Counted from the stretch's first letter, positions 1 through 6,023 are shown. The stretch is 6,123 bases of DNA from Opitutaceae bacterium (GCA_031282705.1 JAITDF010000568.1:1-6123), one strand, 5' to 3'. The notes: generated by a model from the letters alone, not told the origin. Numbers and translations: made by a program.

Positions 1-2
1 CA

Positions 3-147
3 CTGATGTTACGCGGCAGCCAGTCTTTTGGCAGGCTTTTGCTTTTGGCAGGGCGGTCTAGCCGAGTCCGCCGGGCGCCACGAATGACGAACGACGGCGG
101 TCTCGGCGAGACCGCCCTACCAAAAGCTGCCGACTGCGTAACATCAG
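3..147. repeat. Small non-coding element with terminal inverted repeats (complete copy)
   Basis: The 12 bases CTGATGTTACGC at 3-14 recur exactly in inverted orientation at 136-147, enclosing about 145 bp with no credible gene. Just inside each end lie related GGCAGC / TTTTGG / AGGGCGGTCT motifs, so the inverted repeat continues imperfectly inward. A near-perfect palindrome sits at 96-116, with 10-bp arms GGCGGTCTCG and CGAGACCGCC around one base. The left half holds a 17-bp-period duplication of CTTTTGGCAGG (25-35 and 42-52). The same end sequence recurs at 6024-6066. The layout fits a MITE or REP-like element moved by a transposase encoded elsewhere. Only two bases of left flank are visible, so a target-site duplication cannot be judged. 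The repeat is seen directly; mobility is inferred. Confidence 0.7.
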
Positions 148-163
148 CTGGTAATCCAAAAAC

Positions 164-192
164 AAAACCGCCCGCGATGGGCGGGCGGTTTT
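164..192 (-). terminator. Intrinsic terminator downstream of the phosphofructokinase gene
   Basis: A perfect 12-bp stem (AAAACCGCCCGC at 164-175, GCGGGCGGTTTT at 181-192) closes a 5-base loop. Read on the minus strand, the GC-rich stem ends in TTTT and is followed by G and a further run of five T, giving a good U-tract. It lies about 70 bases past the stop codon at 263-265. The symmetrical A/T flanks mean it could also act on the plus strand, where the T-run is shorter. Confidence 0.85.
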
Positions 193-240
193 GGCAGCTG
201 GCCTCAGCTGGAATCAGCGGGGCTCAACGGGTCTCAGCGG
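191..240. repeat. 10-bp tandem repeat, about five units
   Basis: Five consecutive decamers can be aligned without gaps: TTGGCAGCTG, GCCTCAGCTG, GAATCAGCGG, GGCTCAACGG and GTCTCAGCGG. The consensus is roughly GNCTCAGCGG. The array sits between the stop codon of the phosphofructokinase gene and its terminator, so it would be transcribed as part of the 3' untranslated region. No function is evident. Confidence 0.7.
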
Positions 241-262
241 GCTTGGGGCCGCGGAGCGGGGG

Positions 263-1522
263 TCAGACTTCGTAGGGCGCGAGGAGTTTGTCCACGCGGA
301 CTTTTTCGAGCCGGGCGTAAACGGGGAGGCCGGTTTCGTGCGGGAGCGCCGTCTCGCCTTGGATGAGGGGCTGGGCGTAGCGCACGAATTGGTGGTTCAT
401 GCTCACGCCGTCTTCGTTGAGCCATTCGCGGGGGAATTTTTTGACGCCGTTGGCGATGTCGGCGAGGGGGGCGAGGCCGGTTTCGCAGCTGTAGTGGTCG
501 GTGTCGCCGCGGACGAGCGTGACCATCTTGCCGGTCTCGGCTTCGAGCACGGCGGCTTTCACGGCGGCCTGGCCGGCGAGGAAGGCTTCGTCGGCGTCGG
601 TTTTCGAGCCGGCGTGGGCGGCGGCGCGCTGGGCCATGCCGAGTTTCACGGTGCGGGCTTTCACGCCGGGGAGGTGCTGTTCCACGAGGCTTTGCAGGTA
701 GTCGGCGGCGCCGCCGAGCTGGGCGTGGCCGAAGGCGTCGGTCTTGTCGTCGGCGGAGATGTAGTTGCCGTCGGGGTCAACCAAGCCTTCGCCGACGACG
801 ATGAGGCAGTATTTTTCGCGTTTGAGCACGCGCTGGACGTCGGCGACGAATTTTTCGGTGGTGAAGGCGACTTCGGGGAGGTAGATGAGGTGCGGCGGGT
901 CGTGCGGGTGGTCGCGGCGTTTGGCGAGCGCGGCGCCGGCGGCGATCCAGCCGGCGTTGCGGCCCATGACTTCGATGATTTGCACGAGGTCGCCCTGGCC
1001 CATGGCTTCGTTGTCGCAGGCGACTTCGCGGATGGTGGTGCAGATGTATTTGATGACGGAGCCGTAGCCGGGGCAGTGGTCGGTGACGGGGAGGTCGTTG
1101 TCGATGGTCTTGGGGATGCCGATGACGCGGAGGTCGTAGCCTTGCTCCTGCGCGAGCTTGGCGATTTTGTCGGCGGTGTCCTGCGAGTCGTTGCCGCCGG
1201 CGTAGAAGAAGTAGCGGATGTTGTGGGCCTTGAAGACTTCGAGGACGCGCTCGAAGTCTTGTATTTTCTTGAGTTTGTAACGGCAGGTGCCGAGGGCGGC
1301 GCCGGGCGTGTGGCGGAGACCGCGGATGGTCTGTTGCGACTCGGAGGCGAGGTCGATGAATTCCTCGTTGAGGATTCCGAGCACGCCGTTGAGCGAGCCG
1401 TAGATTTCCTCGACGCACTCGTGGTTGAGCGCCTCGGAGACGACTCCGGCGATGCTGGCGTTAATGACGGTGGTGGGGCCTCCGGACTGGCCCACCAAGA
1501 CGTTTCCTGCGAGTTCAGGCAT
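263..1522 (-). CDS. pfp: Diphosphate-dependent 6-phosphofructokinase
   Basis: The 419-residue cytoplasmic enzyme phosphorylates fructose 6-phosphate to fructose 1,6-bisphosphate, reversibly when diphosphate is the donor. The N-terminal phosphate-binding loop is GQSGGPTTVINAS (residues 11-23). The donor site reads GGNDS (109-113), the catalytic loop PKTIDND (137-143, with Asp141 as the expected base), and the sugar-phosphate loop MGRNAGWI (186-193). Asp112 and Lys138 replace the two glycines typical of ATP-dependent enzymes (GGDGS and PGTIDND); in this family that pair marks diphosphate use. The length fits the roughly 400-430-residue diphosphate clade. The ATG at 1522 was chosen because MPELAGNVLVGQSGG begins just before the fold. 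The in-frame upstream ATGs (to 1621) would add a His/Thr-rich stretch unlike the family. No strong Shine-Dalgarno sequence precedes the start. The gene lies 158 bp downstream of the pectinase gene on the same strand and ends before a hairpin terminator. Function is highly likely; donor choice is inferred from the motifs. Confidence 0.95.
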   Translation of the reverse strand: MPELAGNVLVGQSGGPTTVINASIAGVVSEALNHECVEEIYGSLNGVLGILNEEFIDLASESQQTIRGLRHTPGAALGTCRYKLKKIQDFERVLEVFKAHNIRYFFYAGGNDSQDTADKIAKLAQEQGYDLRVIGIPKTIDNDLPVTDHCPGYGSVIKYICTTIREVACDNEAMGQGDLVQIIEVMGRNAGWIAAGAALAKRRDHPHDPPHLIYLPEVAFTTEKFVADVQRVLKREKYCLIVVGEGLVDPDGNYISADDKTDAFGHAQLGGAADYLQSLVEQHLPGVKARTVKLGMAQRAAAHAGSKTDADEAFLAGQAAVKAAVLEAETGKMVTLVRGDTDHYSCETGLAPLADIANGVKKFPREWLNEDGVSMNHQFVRYAQPLIQGETALPHETGLPVYARLEKVRVDKLLAPYEV

Positions 1523-1680
1523 GGTGATGTGGTGATGGTTTTGGGTGCTGGTTGAGAAATGAATGTGAGGATGGAGACAATCCGCCGCGTCCCGCGGGTG
1601 GCAAACCCAAATTTCCATCATGGGTGGTTTTTAAGGCCCCCCGTGCGTCGCCCCGGCGGCGGTTTTGTGCGAATGCCGCG
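1523..1680. other. Intergenic spacer upstream of pfp
   Basis: These 158 bases separate the stop codon of the pectinase gene from the start of pfp. I see no convincing terminator for the pectinase gene: the G/C runs near 1640-1670 do not form a clean stem with a T-tract. I also see no clear -35/-10 pair for pfp. On the minus strand TTGTCT (around 1570) precedes AT-richer sequence at a plausible distance, but the -10 match is poor. Whether pfp has its own promoter or is read through cannot be settled from the bases. Confidence 0.4.
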
Positions 1681-4600
1681 CTAGGGGCGCAGGTATTGCG
1701 CGGCGGGGGTTTCGTGCTTGAGGGCGCGCAGGGCGTCGGCGGCGATGCGGGCGTTTGTCACCGCGCCGGGCCAGTTGGTGTGCGTGGTTTTGTCCGCGAA
1801 GAGCGCGGCGGTCCGCTCCTCGCCGATGCTGTCGTAATAGTCGGCGACGAGGGTGTTGAGATCGACGAAGGGCGCCCCGGTCTCCTCGGCGGCGGCGCGC
1901 GCCCAGCCGGCGTGGGCGGCGGCGGCGCGGAGGACTTTGCCGTCGTCCCAGCGGTTGCGCGGCACGGGCGAGCACACGACGGGGGTGGCGCCTTTTTCGC
2001 GGGTCTCGGCGACATACCGCCGCAGATACCAGCCGAAGGTGCGCACGGTCTCGGGCTGTTTCGTCGCGGCGTTTTCGCGCTCCTGCGTCTCTTCGCCGGC
2101 GCCGGGCAACGCGCCGCGCGCGCCGTTGTCGTTGTGGCCGAATTGCATGATGACGGTGTCGCCCGGCTTGAGCCGCGGGAGGATGCGTTCCCATTGCGCG
2201 CGGAAGGTGCGCGCGCCCGTGCCGCCGACGGCGCGGTTCACCACGTTGACTCTGGAGGGGTAGAAGCAGGCCGCGAACGGGTCGCCCCAGCCGAATTCCT
2301 GGTTGTAGCCGGTGCCGCGGCCGTTGCGCACGGTCGAGTCGCCGATGAGCCAGAGCGTCGGCAGCGCGGGGTCGGCGGGATCGGGGAGGTTGAGCCAGCG
2401 GCCGAAAACCTCGCGGTCGTCGCGATCGACTCCGCGCGGGGGCGGCTGCGGGGGCAGGAGGACCGCCGCCGGCTCCGCGACCGGCACCTGGCGGCCCGCG
2501 TGCGAGAGCGCGGCGGCGAGCCATTGTTCGCGCAGGCCTTTGAGGCCGCTGACGGCGAGGAAGGCGTTGAGCCGGGCGCCGTCGGCGCTGGTGTGCACGT
2601 GGTCGCGGGGGAAAAACGCGTCCACGTCCGCGCGGCCGAGTTTTTCGTAGCAGCCGGCGATGAGCCGGGTGTGATCGACGAGCGGGACTTTTTCCGACTC
2701 CGCGAGCAGGCGGAGCCATTCGCCGTAGCGGCCCGGGCCGCGCTCGACGCGGCCGTCATCCCAATAATTGCGCACGGTGGGGGTGAGGAGCGCGGGCCAG
2801 GCGTCTTTTGCGCGCGCATCGGCGATCATTTTGCGCAGATACCAGCCGAAGGTGCGCACGGTCTCGGGTTTTTTCGTGAGTTTGTTGTCGATTTCCAGCG
2901 TCCCGTCGCCGAGGCCCGGCAGGGAGCCGCGCGCGCGGCGTTCGTCGTTGATTTCCGAGCCGTCGTTGTGGCCGAACTGGAGCAGCACGACATCGCCGGG
3001 CTTCACCGACGCGAGCAGGCGGTCCCAATGGCCCTCGGTGATGTAGGTGCGGCTGCTGCGCCCGCCGCGGGCGAGGTTGACGACGGCGAGCCGGGCGGGG
3101 TCGAAATATCCGCCCAGCATTTTGCCCCAGCCGGTGGCGTCGATGCCGCCGTCGGCGGCGGTGGAGTCGCCGGCGATGAAGAGCGTGCGCGGCGCGCCGG
3201 GCGCTGGCGGCGCGGGCGGCGTGTAGGACGCGCTTGACGCGGACGGCGCGGGCAGTGCGGACGGCGCGGGTGGCGCGGGTGGCGTGCCGGGTGTGTGTGA
3301 CGCGGGCGGCGCGGCGTCCGGCGCGTCCGGCGCGGGCGGCGGCGCGGGCGGCGCGTTTTCGTCGAGTTCGAGGCGCAGGTAGTCATACATGATGCCGTTG
3401 TTGACGGGGCCGGCGGGCACGGTGAGCACGAGGGTGTTTTCGCCGGCGCGCAGCATCGCGGCGTCGAAGGGGAATTCGCGTTCATACCAGATGCCCTGGC
3501 TGCCGTGGCGCGTGATGGTGCCGTCGCCGGCGAGCCCGTCGATTTTTCCGGCGGGCCGGCCGTTCACCGCGATGCCGAGGCTTTGCGCGCCGGTGCCGCA
3601 GATGGCGAGGCGCAGCGTGGCGCGGCCTTCCGGCGCGGCGGGCAGGGCGAACACGATTTCATACGGCGTGGCCCGGCCTGGCGCGGTCACGCCGCGAAAC
3701 GGCGACGGTTTTGCCGCCGGGTCCTCGTTGCGCGGCACGTGCTGGAAAAACCAGTCGCGGCTGAAATCGCTTTTGCCGATGACGAAGCGCACGCCGTCCG
3801 GGAACAGCGCGGCGTAGCGGAGCGATATTCCGGGGGCGTCGTGACTGCCGGCCATGAAAAACTCGGAGGCGTTGCGATTCGGGATGCCGATGTCCCAGAG
3901 CTGGCGTCCGCGGCGCACGGGCGTCCAGACGAGCGTGCCGAGGTCGAGGGTTTTGCCGGGTTCGACGGTGACGCCGGTCCGGGCAAACTCGCCGAGCACG
4001 CCGTCGGCAAACGCGCGCAGCGTGTAGCGTCCGGGGCGCACGTGGGGGATCGTGAAGGCGGCGGCGGCGGCGGCGGTGTTGTTATTGTTGTTGGCGTTGT
4101 TGGCGTCGGCGGTGGCGCTGCTGCCGCCGCCGCCGGTGCTGGCGCCGCCGCCGGTGACGGCGGTCCAGAACTGGTAATGTTTCGCGTCGCGCTGCCACTC
4201 GGTGTCCGGCGCGGTGAGGCCGACGGAGAGGCGCGTGAAGGCGGCGGCGCCGCCGGCGGCGTCGCGCAGGACGAGGCGGCCCGTGACGGTGGCGCGCCCG
4301 GCGGCGGGCGGGTAATCGACGCCGCGCACCCACGCGTAGGGCCATTTGCCCGACTCGACGGCGGCGCGCGCCTTCGCGTCGTCGTAGATCGCGCGCGGGC
4401 TGCCGCCGGAGTTTACGTAGATGAAAAACGGGCCGACGACCTTCCGCCAATGCTCGCCGGCGGCGACGTCCACCCGCGCCCCGCCGTAGTGGCTGCTGCG
4501 CCAGTAATTGAGCACGCAGGGGGCGGCGACGGCGTTGGTGTCGCGGTGGCCGAGAAGCTCCACCTTTGTCGGGCCGCCGCTCATGTATTCCATCGACGGG

Positions 4601-5487
4601 TTGATGAAGAACAGGCCGACCTTCTTTTCCGTGCTCGACCAGCCGAAGGCGGGGTTGGCGGACTGGAGCGCGGTGTAGATGTATTTGTCGCCGGCGCGCA
4701 GCTCCTTCGGGTAATGCAGGTCGCGGCGCGCATCGACGCTCATCCAGTCGAAAAACGCGGCGAGCTTGGCGCAGAAGCGCGCCTCGGCGATCGAGGTCCG
4801 CGGCTGCCCCGGCCTGTGCTCGAAAACCGAATACGTGTAAACGCCCGGCTCGCCGCGCCCGAGCGTGTAGCGGATTTCCACGTCGGCGGCGAACTGGCCG
4901 TCGGGCGAGGCGCCGGGGCCGGTGCCCATCCTGCGCCCGTCGGCGACGCCCTTGACGGCGACCTCGGCGCGCGCGCCGCCGTTGGCGCGCGGGTCGATGG
5001 TGACGCTTGCGATCGCGGGCGCGGTGCCGCGCGGCCCCATCGCGTCGTGCGACCAGAAGGCGTATTGGTGGTCGGTCATGCGCGGGTTGAGCCCGTCGGG
5101 GTTGGCGCCGGGCGGGTCGCGCCGGAGGTCGGGCCCGCCGTCGGGCGTCAGGAAGGTGGCGAGCATTTCGAGATTGTTGTAACGCAGCGAGACGAGGTCG
5201 CCGGAGGCCTTGGCCACGCGGGCGGTGACAATGCCGTTGGCGAGCGTGTAGGTGTCGGCGTCCTCGGCGAGCGTGACGGGCGCGGGCGGCGCGGCGCGGA
5301 GTGCCGCCGGGCAAAGGGCGGAAAGCAAAAGGACGGGGAGCAAAAAGGCGGGAAGCAAGAGGGCGGGAAGCGAAAGAGCGGGCGGCAAAAGGGCGGAGAA
5401 CGAAAAGGCGGGCGGCGGAAAGGCGGGAGGCGGAAAGGCAGTGCGAGGGAAAGGCAGGGCGAGGATGTTTTTTGGGTTGAGCGGCAT
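1681..5487 (-). CDS. Secreted rhamnogalacturonan lyase (PL4) fused to two CE12-like acetylesterase domains
   Basis: The 1268-residue exported protein is predicted to act on pectin rhamnogalacturonan I. Residues 1-66 form a long signal peptide (see the repeat at 5325-5444) with cleavage likely near Ala65/Ala66; Cys59 is preceded by Leu, so no lipobox is seen. Residues 70-375 match the PL4 beta-sandwich (TLANGIVTARVAKASGDLVS); by family analogy Lys268 (GDKYIY) and His314 (ELLGHRD) are candidate catalytic residues. A fibronectin-III-like domain (about 380-505) holds a low-complexity insert at 446-477. A carbohydrate-binding-like domain runs from about 525 (WDIGIPNRNASEFF) to 708 (MYDYLRLEL). After a Pro/Ala linker (712-766, 23 Pro of 55), the first SGNH domain has GDST (Ser775), GG808-809, GHND (Asn841) and DHVH (Asp962, His965). 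The second has GDST (Ser1051), GG1088-1089, GHND (Asn1119) and Asp1232/His1236. PL4 enzymes cleave the backbone by beta-elimination; CE12 enzymes remove acetyl groups from galacturonate. The ATG at 5487 directly precedes the signal peptide. An in-frame TTG at 5643 would add 52 residues unlike a signal sequence. The Shine-Dalgarno match is weak. Confidence 0.93.
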   Translation of the reverse strand: MPLNPKNILALPFPRTAFPPPAFPPPAFSFSALLPPALSLPALLLPAFLLPVLLLSALCPAALRAAPPAPVTLAEDADTYTLANGIVTARVAKASGDLVSLRYNNLEMLATFLTPDGGPDLRRDPPGANPDGLNPRMTDHQYAFWSHDAMGPRGTAPAIASVTIDPRANGGARAEVAVKGVADGRRMGTGPGASPDGQFAADVEIRYTLGRGEPGVYTYSVFEHRPGQPRTSIAEARFCAKLAAFFDWMSVDARRDLHYPKELRAGDKYIYTALQSANPAFGWSSTEKKVGLFFINPSMEYMSGGPTKVELLGHRDTNAVAAPCVLNYWRSSHYGGARVDVAAGEHWRKVVGPFFIYVNSGGSPRAIYDDAKARAAVESGKWPYAWVRGVDYPPAAGRATVTGRLVLRDAAGGAAAFTRLSVGLTAPDTEWQRDAKHYQFWTAVTGGGASTGGGGSSATADANNANNNNNTAAAAAAFTIPHVRPGRYTLRAFADGVLGEFARTGVTVEPGKTLDLGTLVWTPVRRGRQLWDIGIPNRNASEFFMAGSHDAPGISLRYAALFPDGVRFVIGKSDFSRDWFFQHVPRNEDPAAKPSPFRGVTAPGRATPYEIVFALPAAPEGRATLRLAICGTGAQSLGIAVNGRPAGKIDGLAGDGTITRHGSQGIWYEREFPFDAAMLRAGENTLVLTVPAGPVNNGIMYDYLRLELDENAPPAPPPAPDAPDAAPPASHTPGTPPAPPAPSALPAPSASSASYTPPAPPAPGAPRTLFIAGDSTAADGGIDATGWGKMLGGYFDPARLAVVNLARGGRSSRTYITEGHWDRLLASVKPGDVVLLQFGHNDGSEINDERRARGSLPGLGDGTLEIDNKLTKKPETVRTFGWYLRKMIADARAKDAWPALLTPTVRNYWDDGRVERGPGRYGEWLRLLAESEKVPLVDHTRLIAGCYEKLGRADVDAFFPRDHVHTSADGARLNAFLAVSGLKGLREQWLAAALSHAGRQVPVAEPAAVLLPPQPPPRGVDRDDREVFGRWLNLPDPADPALPTLWLIGDSTVRNGRGTGYNQEFGWGDPFAACFYPSRVNVVNRAVGGTGARTFRAQWERILPRLKPGDTVIMQFGHNDNGARGALPGAGEETQERENAATKQPETVRTFGWYLRRYVAETREKGATPVVCSPVPRNRWDDGKVLRAAAAHAGWARAAAEETGAPFVDLNTLVADYYDSIGEERTAALFADKTTHTNWPGAVTNARIAADALRALKHETPAAQYLRP
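2021..2055. repeat. 35-bp direct repeat, copy in second esterase domain
   Basis: This 35-base stretch is identical to 2834-2868, 813 bp away, and encodes the shared peptide PETVRTFGWYLR in the second SGNH domain. Flanking bases differ between the two copies. The surrounding domains are homologous but clearly diverged, so this block is unusually well preserved at the DNA level. Confidence 0.9.
2834..2868. repeat. 35-bp direct repeat, copy in first esterase domain
   Basis: This is the exact partner of 2021-2055, encoding the same peptide in the first SGNH domain. The pair marks the internal tandem domain duplication and offers a site for recombination that would delete or duplicate one esterase unit in frame, because the 813-bp offset is a multiple of three. 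Confidence 0.9.
4057..4150. repeat. Triplet-repeat tract inside the lyase gene
   Basis: On the plus strand six GGC triplets (4057-4074) are followed by GTT/ATT/GGC triplets (4078-4100) and then GCC/GCT triplets (4120-4150). In the gene's frame these encode six Ala, five consecutive Asn within an Asn/Ala stretch, and Gly/Ser runs (residues 446-477). The tract lies between QFWTAV and FTIPHVRPGRYTL, which in PL4 lyases are neighbouring strands of the fibronectin-like domain, so it is an inserted loop that grew by triplet slippage. Confidence 0.85.
5325..5444. repeat. 15-bp tandem repeat encoding the signal peptide
   Basis: About eight imperfect 15-bp units run through this stretch, with a GC dinucleotide recurring at 5325, 5340, 5355, 5370, 5385, 5415 and 5430 (AC at 5400). 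The typical unit is GCAAAAGGGCGGGAA on the plus strand. In the minus-strand gene the period equals five codons, giving pentads of the form A-[F/L]-x-x-P. Protein pentads continue beyond the clearest DNA repeats: ten in all, residues 17-66. The array forms most of the hydrophobic part of the signal peptide. Confidence 0.9.
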
Positions 5488-5625
5488 GATGCCGCCCAGT
5501 GATGCGCGCAAGCGGCGAAACACAAATGCGGAAAGGAGCTTACAGTCCGACAGGCGGCCCGCGCGGCAGCGCGACGCACCGCAGGTTGTCAGGCTTCCCG
5601 CTCCGCCCGGAACCAAACCTGCTTC

Positions 5626-5640
5626 CGGGCCGAAGGCCCG
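5626..5640. repeat. Short GC hairpin
   Basis: CGGGCC and GGCCCG form a perfect 6-bp stem around GAA. No T-run follows on either strand, so it is not a typical intrinsic terminator. It lies about 140 bp upstream of the pectinase start and could be part of a dispersed intergenic repeat or a structured leader. Confidence 0.55.
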
Positions 5641-5690
5641 CAAAAGCCCAAGCGCGGAAATGAGCCCGCAACCCCGGCGCGGGCTTTGAA

Positions 5691-5708
5691 GCAGACTTGG
5701 AAGTCTGC
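5691..5708. repeat. Palindrome of a likely dispersed intergenic repeat
   Basis: GCAGACTTGGAAGTCTGC has 8-bp perfect arms around GG. The surrounding bases (TTTGAA before, GGTACGCC after) resemble short palindromic repeats I associate with Opitutaceae intergenic regions, but this could not be checked here. A single copy is present in the window. Confidence 0.6.
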
Positions 5709-5739
5709 GGTACGCCAGAGCAGAGCCGCGGCCTGCCGG

Positions 5740-6022
5740 TCACTGGTCGTAGCTGTGGTAAAAGGGGCGGAAGACATCGCGCGCGGCGGCGGGCTCGCCG
5801 AAGTAGCGCTTGAGCGCGGCGGGCCATTCGGCGTCGAGCGGCAGTATCGTCGTGGCGGTTTTCGACGGTGAGCGCGAGTTCGCGCCGGCCCGGCTCCACG
5901 GCGAGGGCGCGCTCCGCGATTTGCACGGGGGCGTAGGTTTTGCGCACGTGCCAGCAGTCGGTCTGCGGCGTGCGGTCGGCATAGACGATGCCGTCGGCGC
6001 TGTCGTGGCCGTGGGTGTCGTA
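5740..6022 (-). pseudogene. Remnant of a GH2 beta-galactosidase-type gene, frame-broken
   Basis: One minus-strand frame from 6022 to about 5846 encodes DGIVYADRTPQTDCWHVRK followed by an alternation ending in LALTVENRHD. This matches the end of the catalytic barrel and the following beta-sandwich of GH2 enzymes (compare the E. coli LacZ GLVFADRTPHP region). After NRHD (5849-5860) that frame turns into Arg-rich shadow sequence. Sensible coding resumes in another frame as LPLDAEWPAALKRYFGEP and ends HSYDQ at a TGA (5740-5742). I do not recognise this tail, so the junction may be a simple frameshift or a deletion joining two pieces. The N-terminal bulk of the enzyme is absent: coding sequence meets the end of a small repeat element at 6024. 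It is presumably non-functional. Galactosidases trim side chains of rhamnogalacturonan I, so it may once have worked with the neighbouring lyase. Confidence 0.7.
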
Positions 6023-6023
6023 A

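Larger units (their letters stand above)
5488..5739. other. Gene-free leader region with inverted repeats
   Basis: No credible gene lies here. The stretch upstream of the pectinase start contains a loose inverted repeat (GCAGGTT at 5581-5587 with AACCTGC at 5616-5622), a hairpin at 5626-5640 and a palindrome at 5691-5708. No confident sigma-70 promoter is visible, although the pectinase promoter should lie here. The sequence nearest the start codon is GC-rich and lacks an AGGAGG-type ribosome site. Confidence 0.5.

Noticed and set aside
191..1555. Plus-strand open frame of 454 codons antisense to pfp
   Set aside because: The translation is dominated by Gly, Val, Ala, Asp and Glu with no recognisable motif. 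It mirrors the strongly supported phosphofructokinase on the other strand, a usual effect of high GC at third codon positions.
1523..1621. Upstream ATG codons extending pfp by 33 residues
   Set aside because: The extra residues are His/Thr-rich and not part of the family. Similarity starts at MPELAGNVLVGQSGG, immediately after the ATG at 1522.
1625..1680. Intrinsic terminator of the pectinase gene
   Set aside because: Only weak, mismatched stems can be drawn in this stretch and no T-tract follows on the minus strand.
1552..3237. Plus-strand open frame of 561 codons antisense to the esterase modules
   Set aside because: It has low-complexity composition and no motifs, and it lies opposite two clear SGNH domains. 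It is a shadow frame.
5311..5313. Lipoprotein signal with Cys59 as the modified residue
   Set aside because: The residue before Cys is Leu, and the stretch S-A-L-C does not fit the lipobox, which needs Gly, Ala or Ser there. An ordinary signal peptidase I site near Ala65/66 is more likely.
5325..5444. CRISPR-like array
   Set aside because: The repeats are contiguous 15-bp units without unique spacers and they fall within a reading frame.
3505..5502. Plus-strand open frame of 665 codons antisense to the lyase, with a Lys/Gly-rich repeat near its end
   Set aside because: The Lys/Gly repeat is the reverse reading of the 15-bp signal-peptide array. The minus strand has a coherent PL4 lyase, so this frame is not a gene.
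5488..5643. TTG start at 5643 adding 52 residues to the pectinase
   Set aside because: The extension is Gly/Arg/Cys-rich and would bury the signal peptide inside the protein. It also overlaps the hairpin at 5626-5640. The ATG at 5487 leads directly into the signal sequence.
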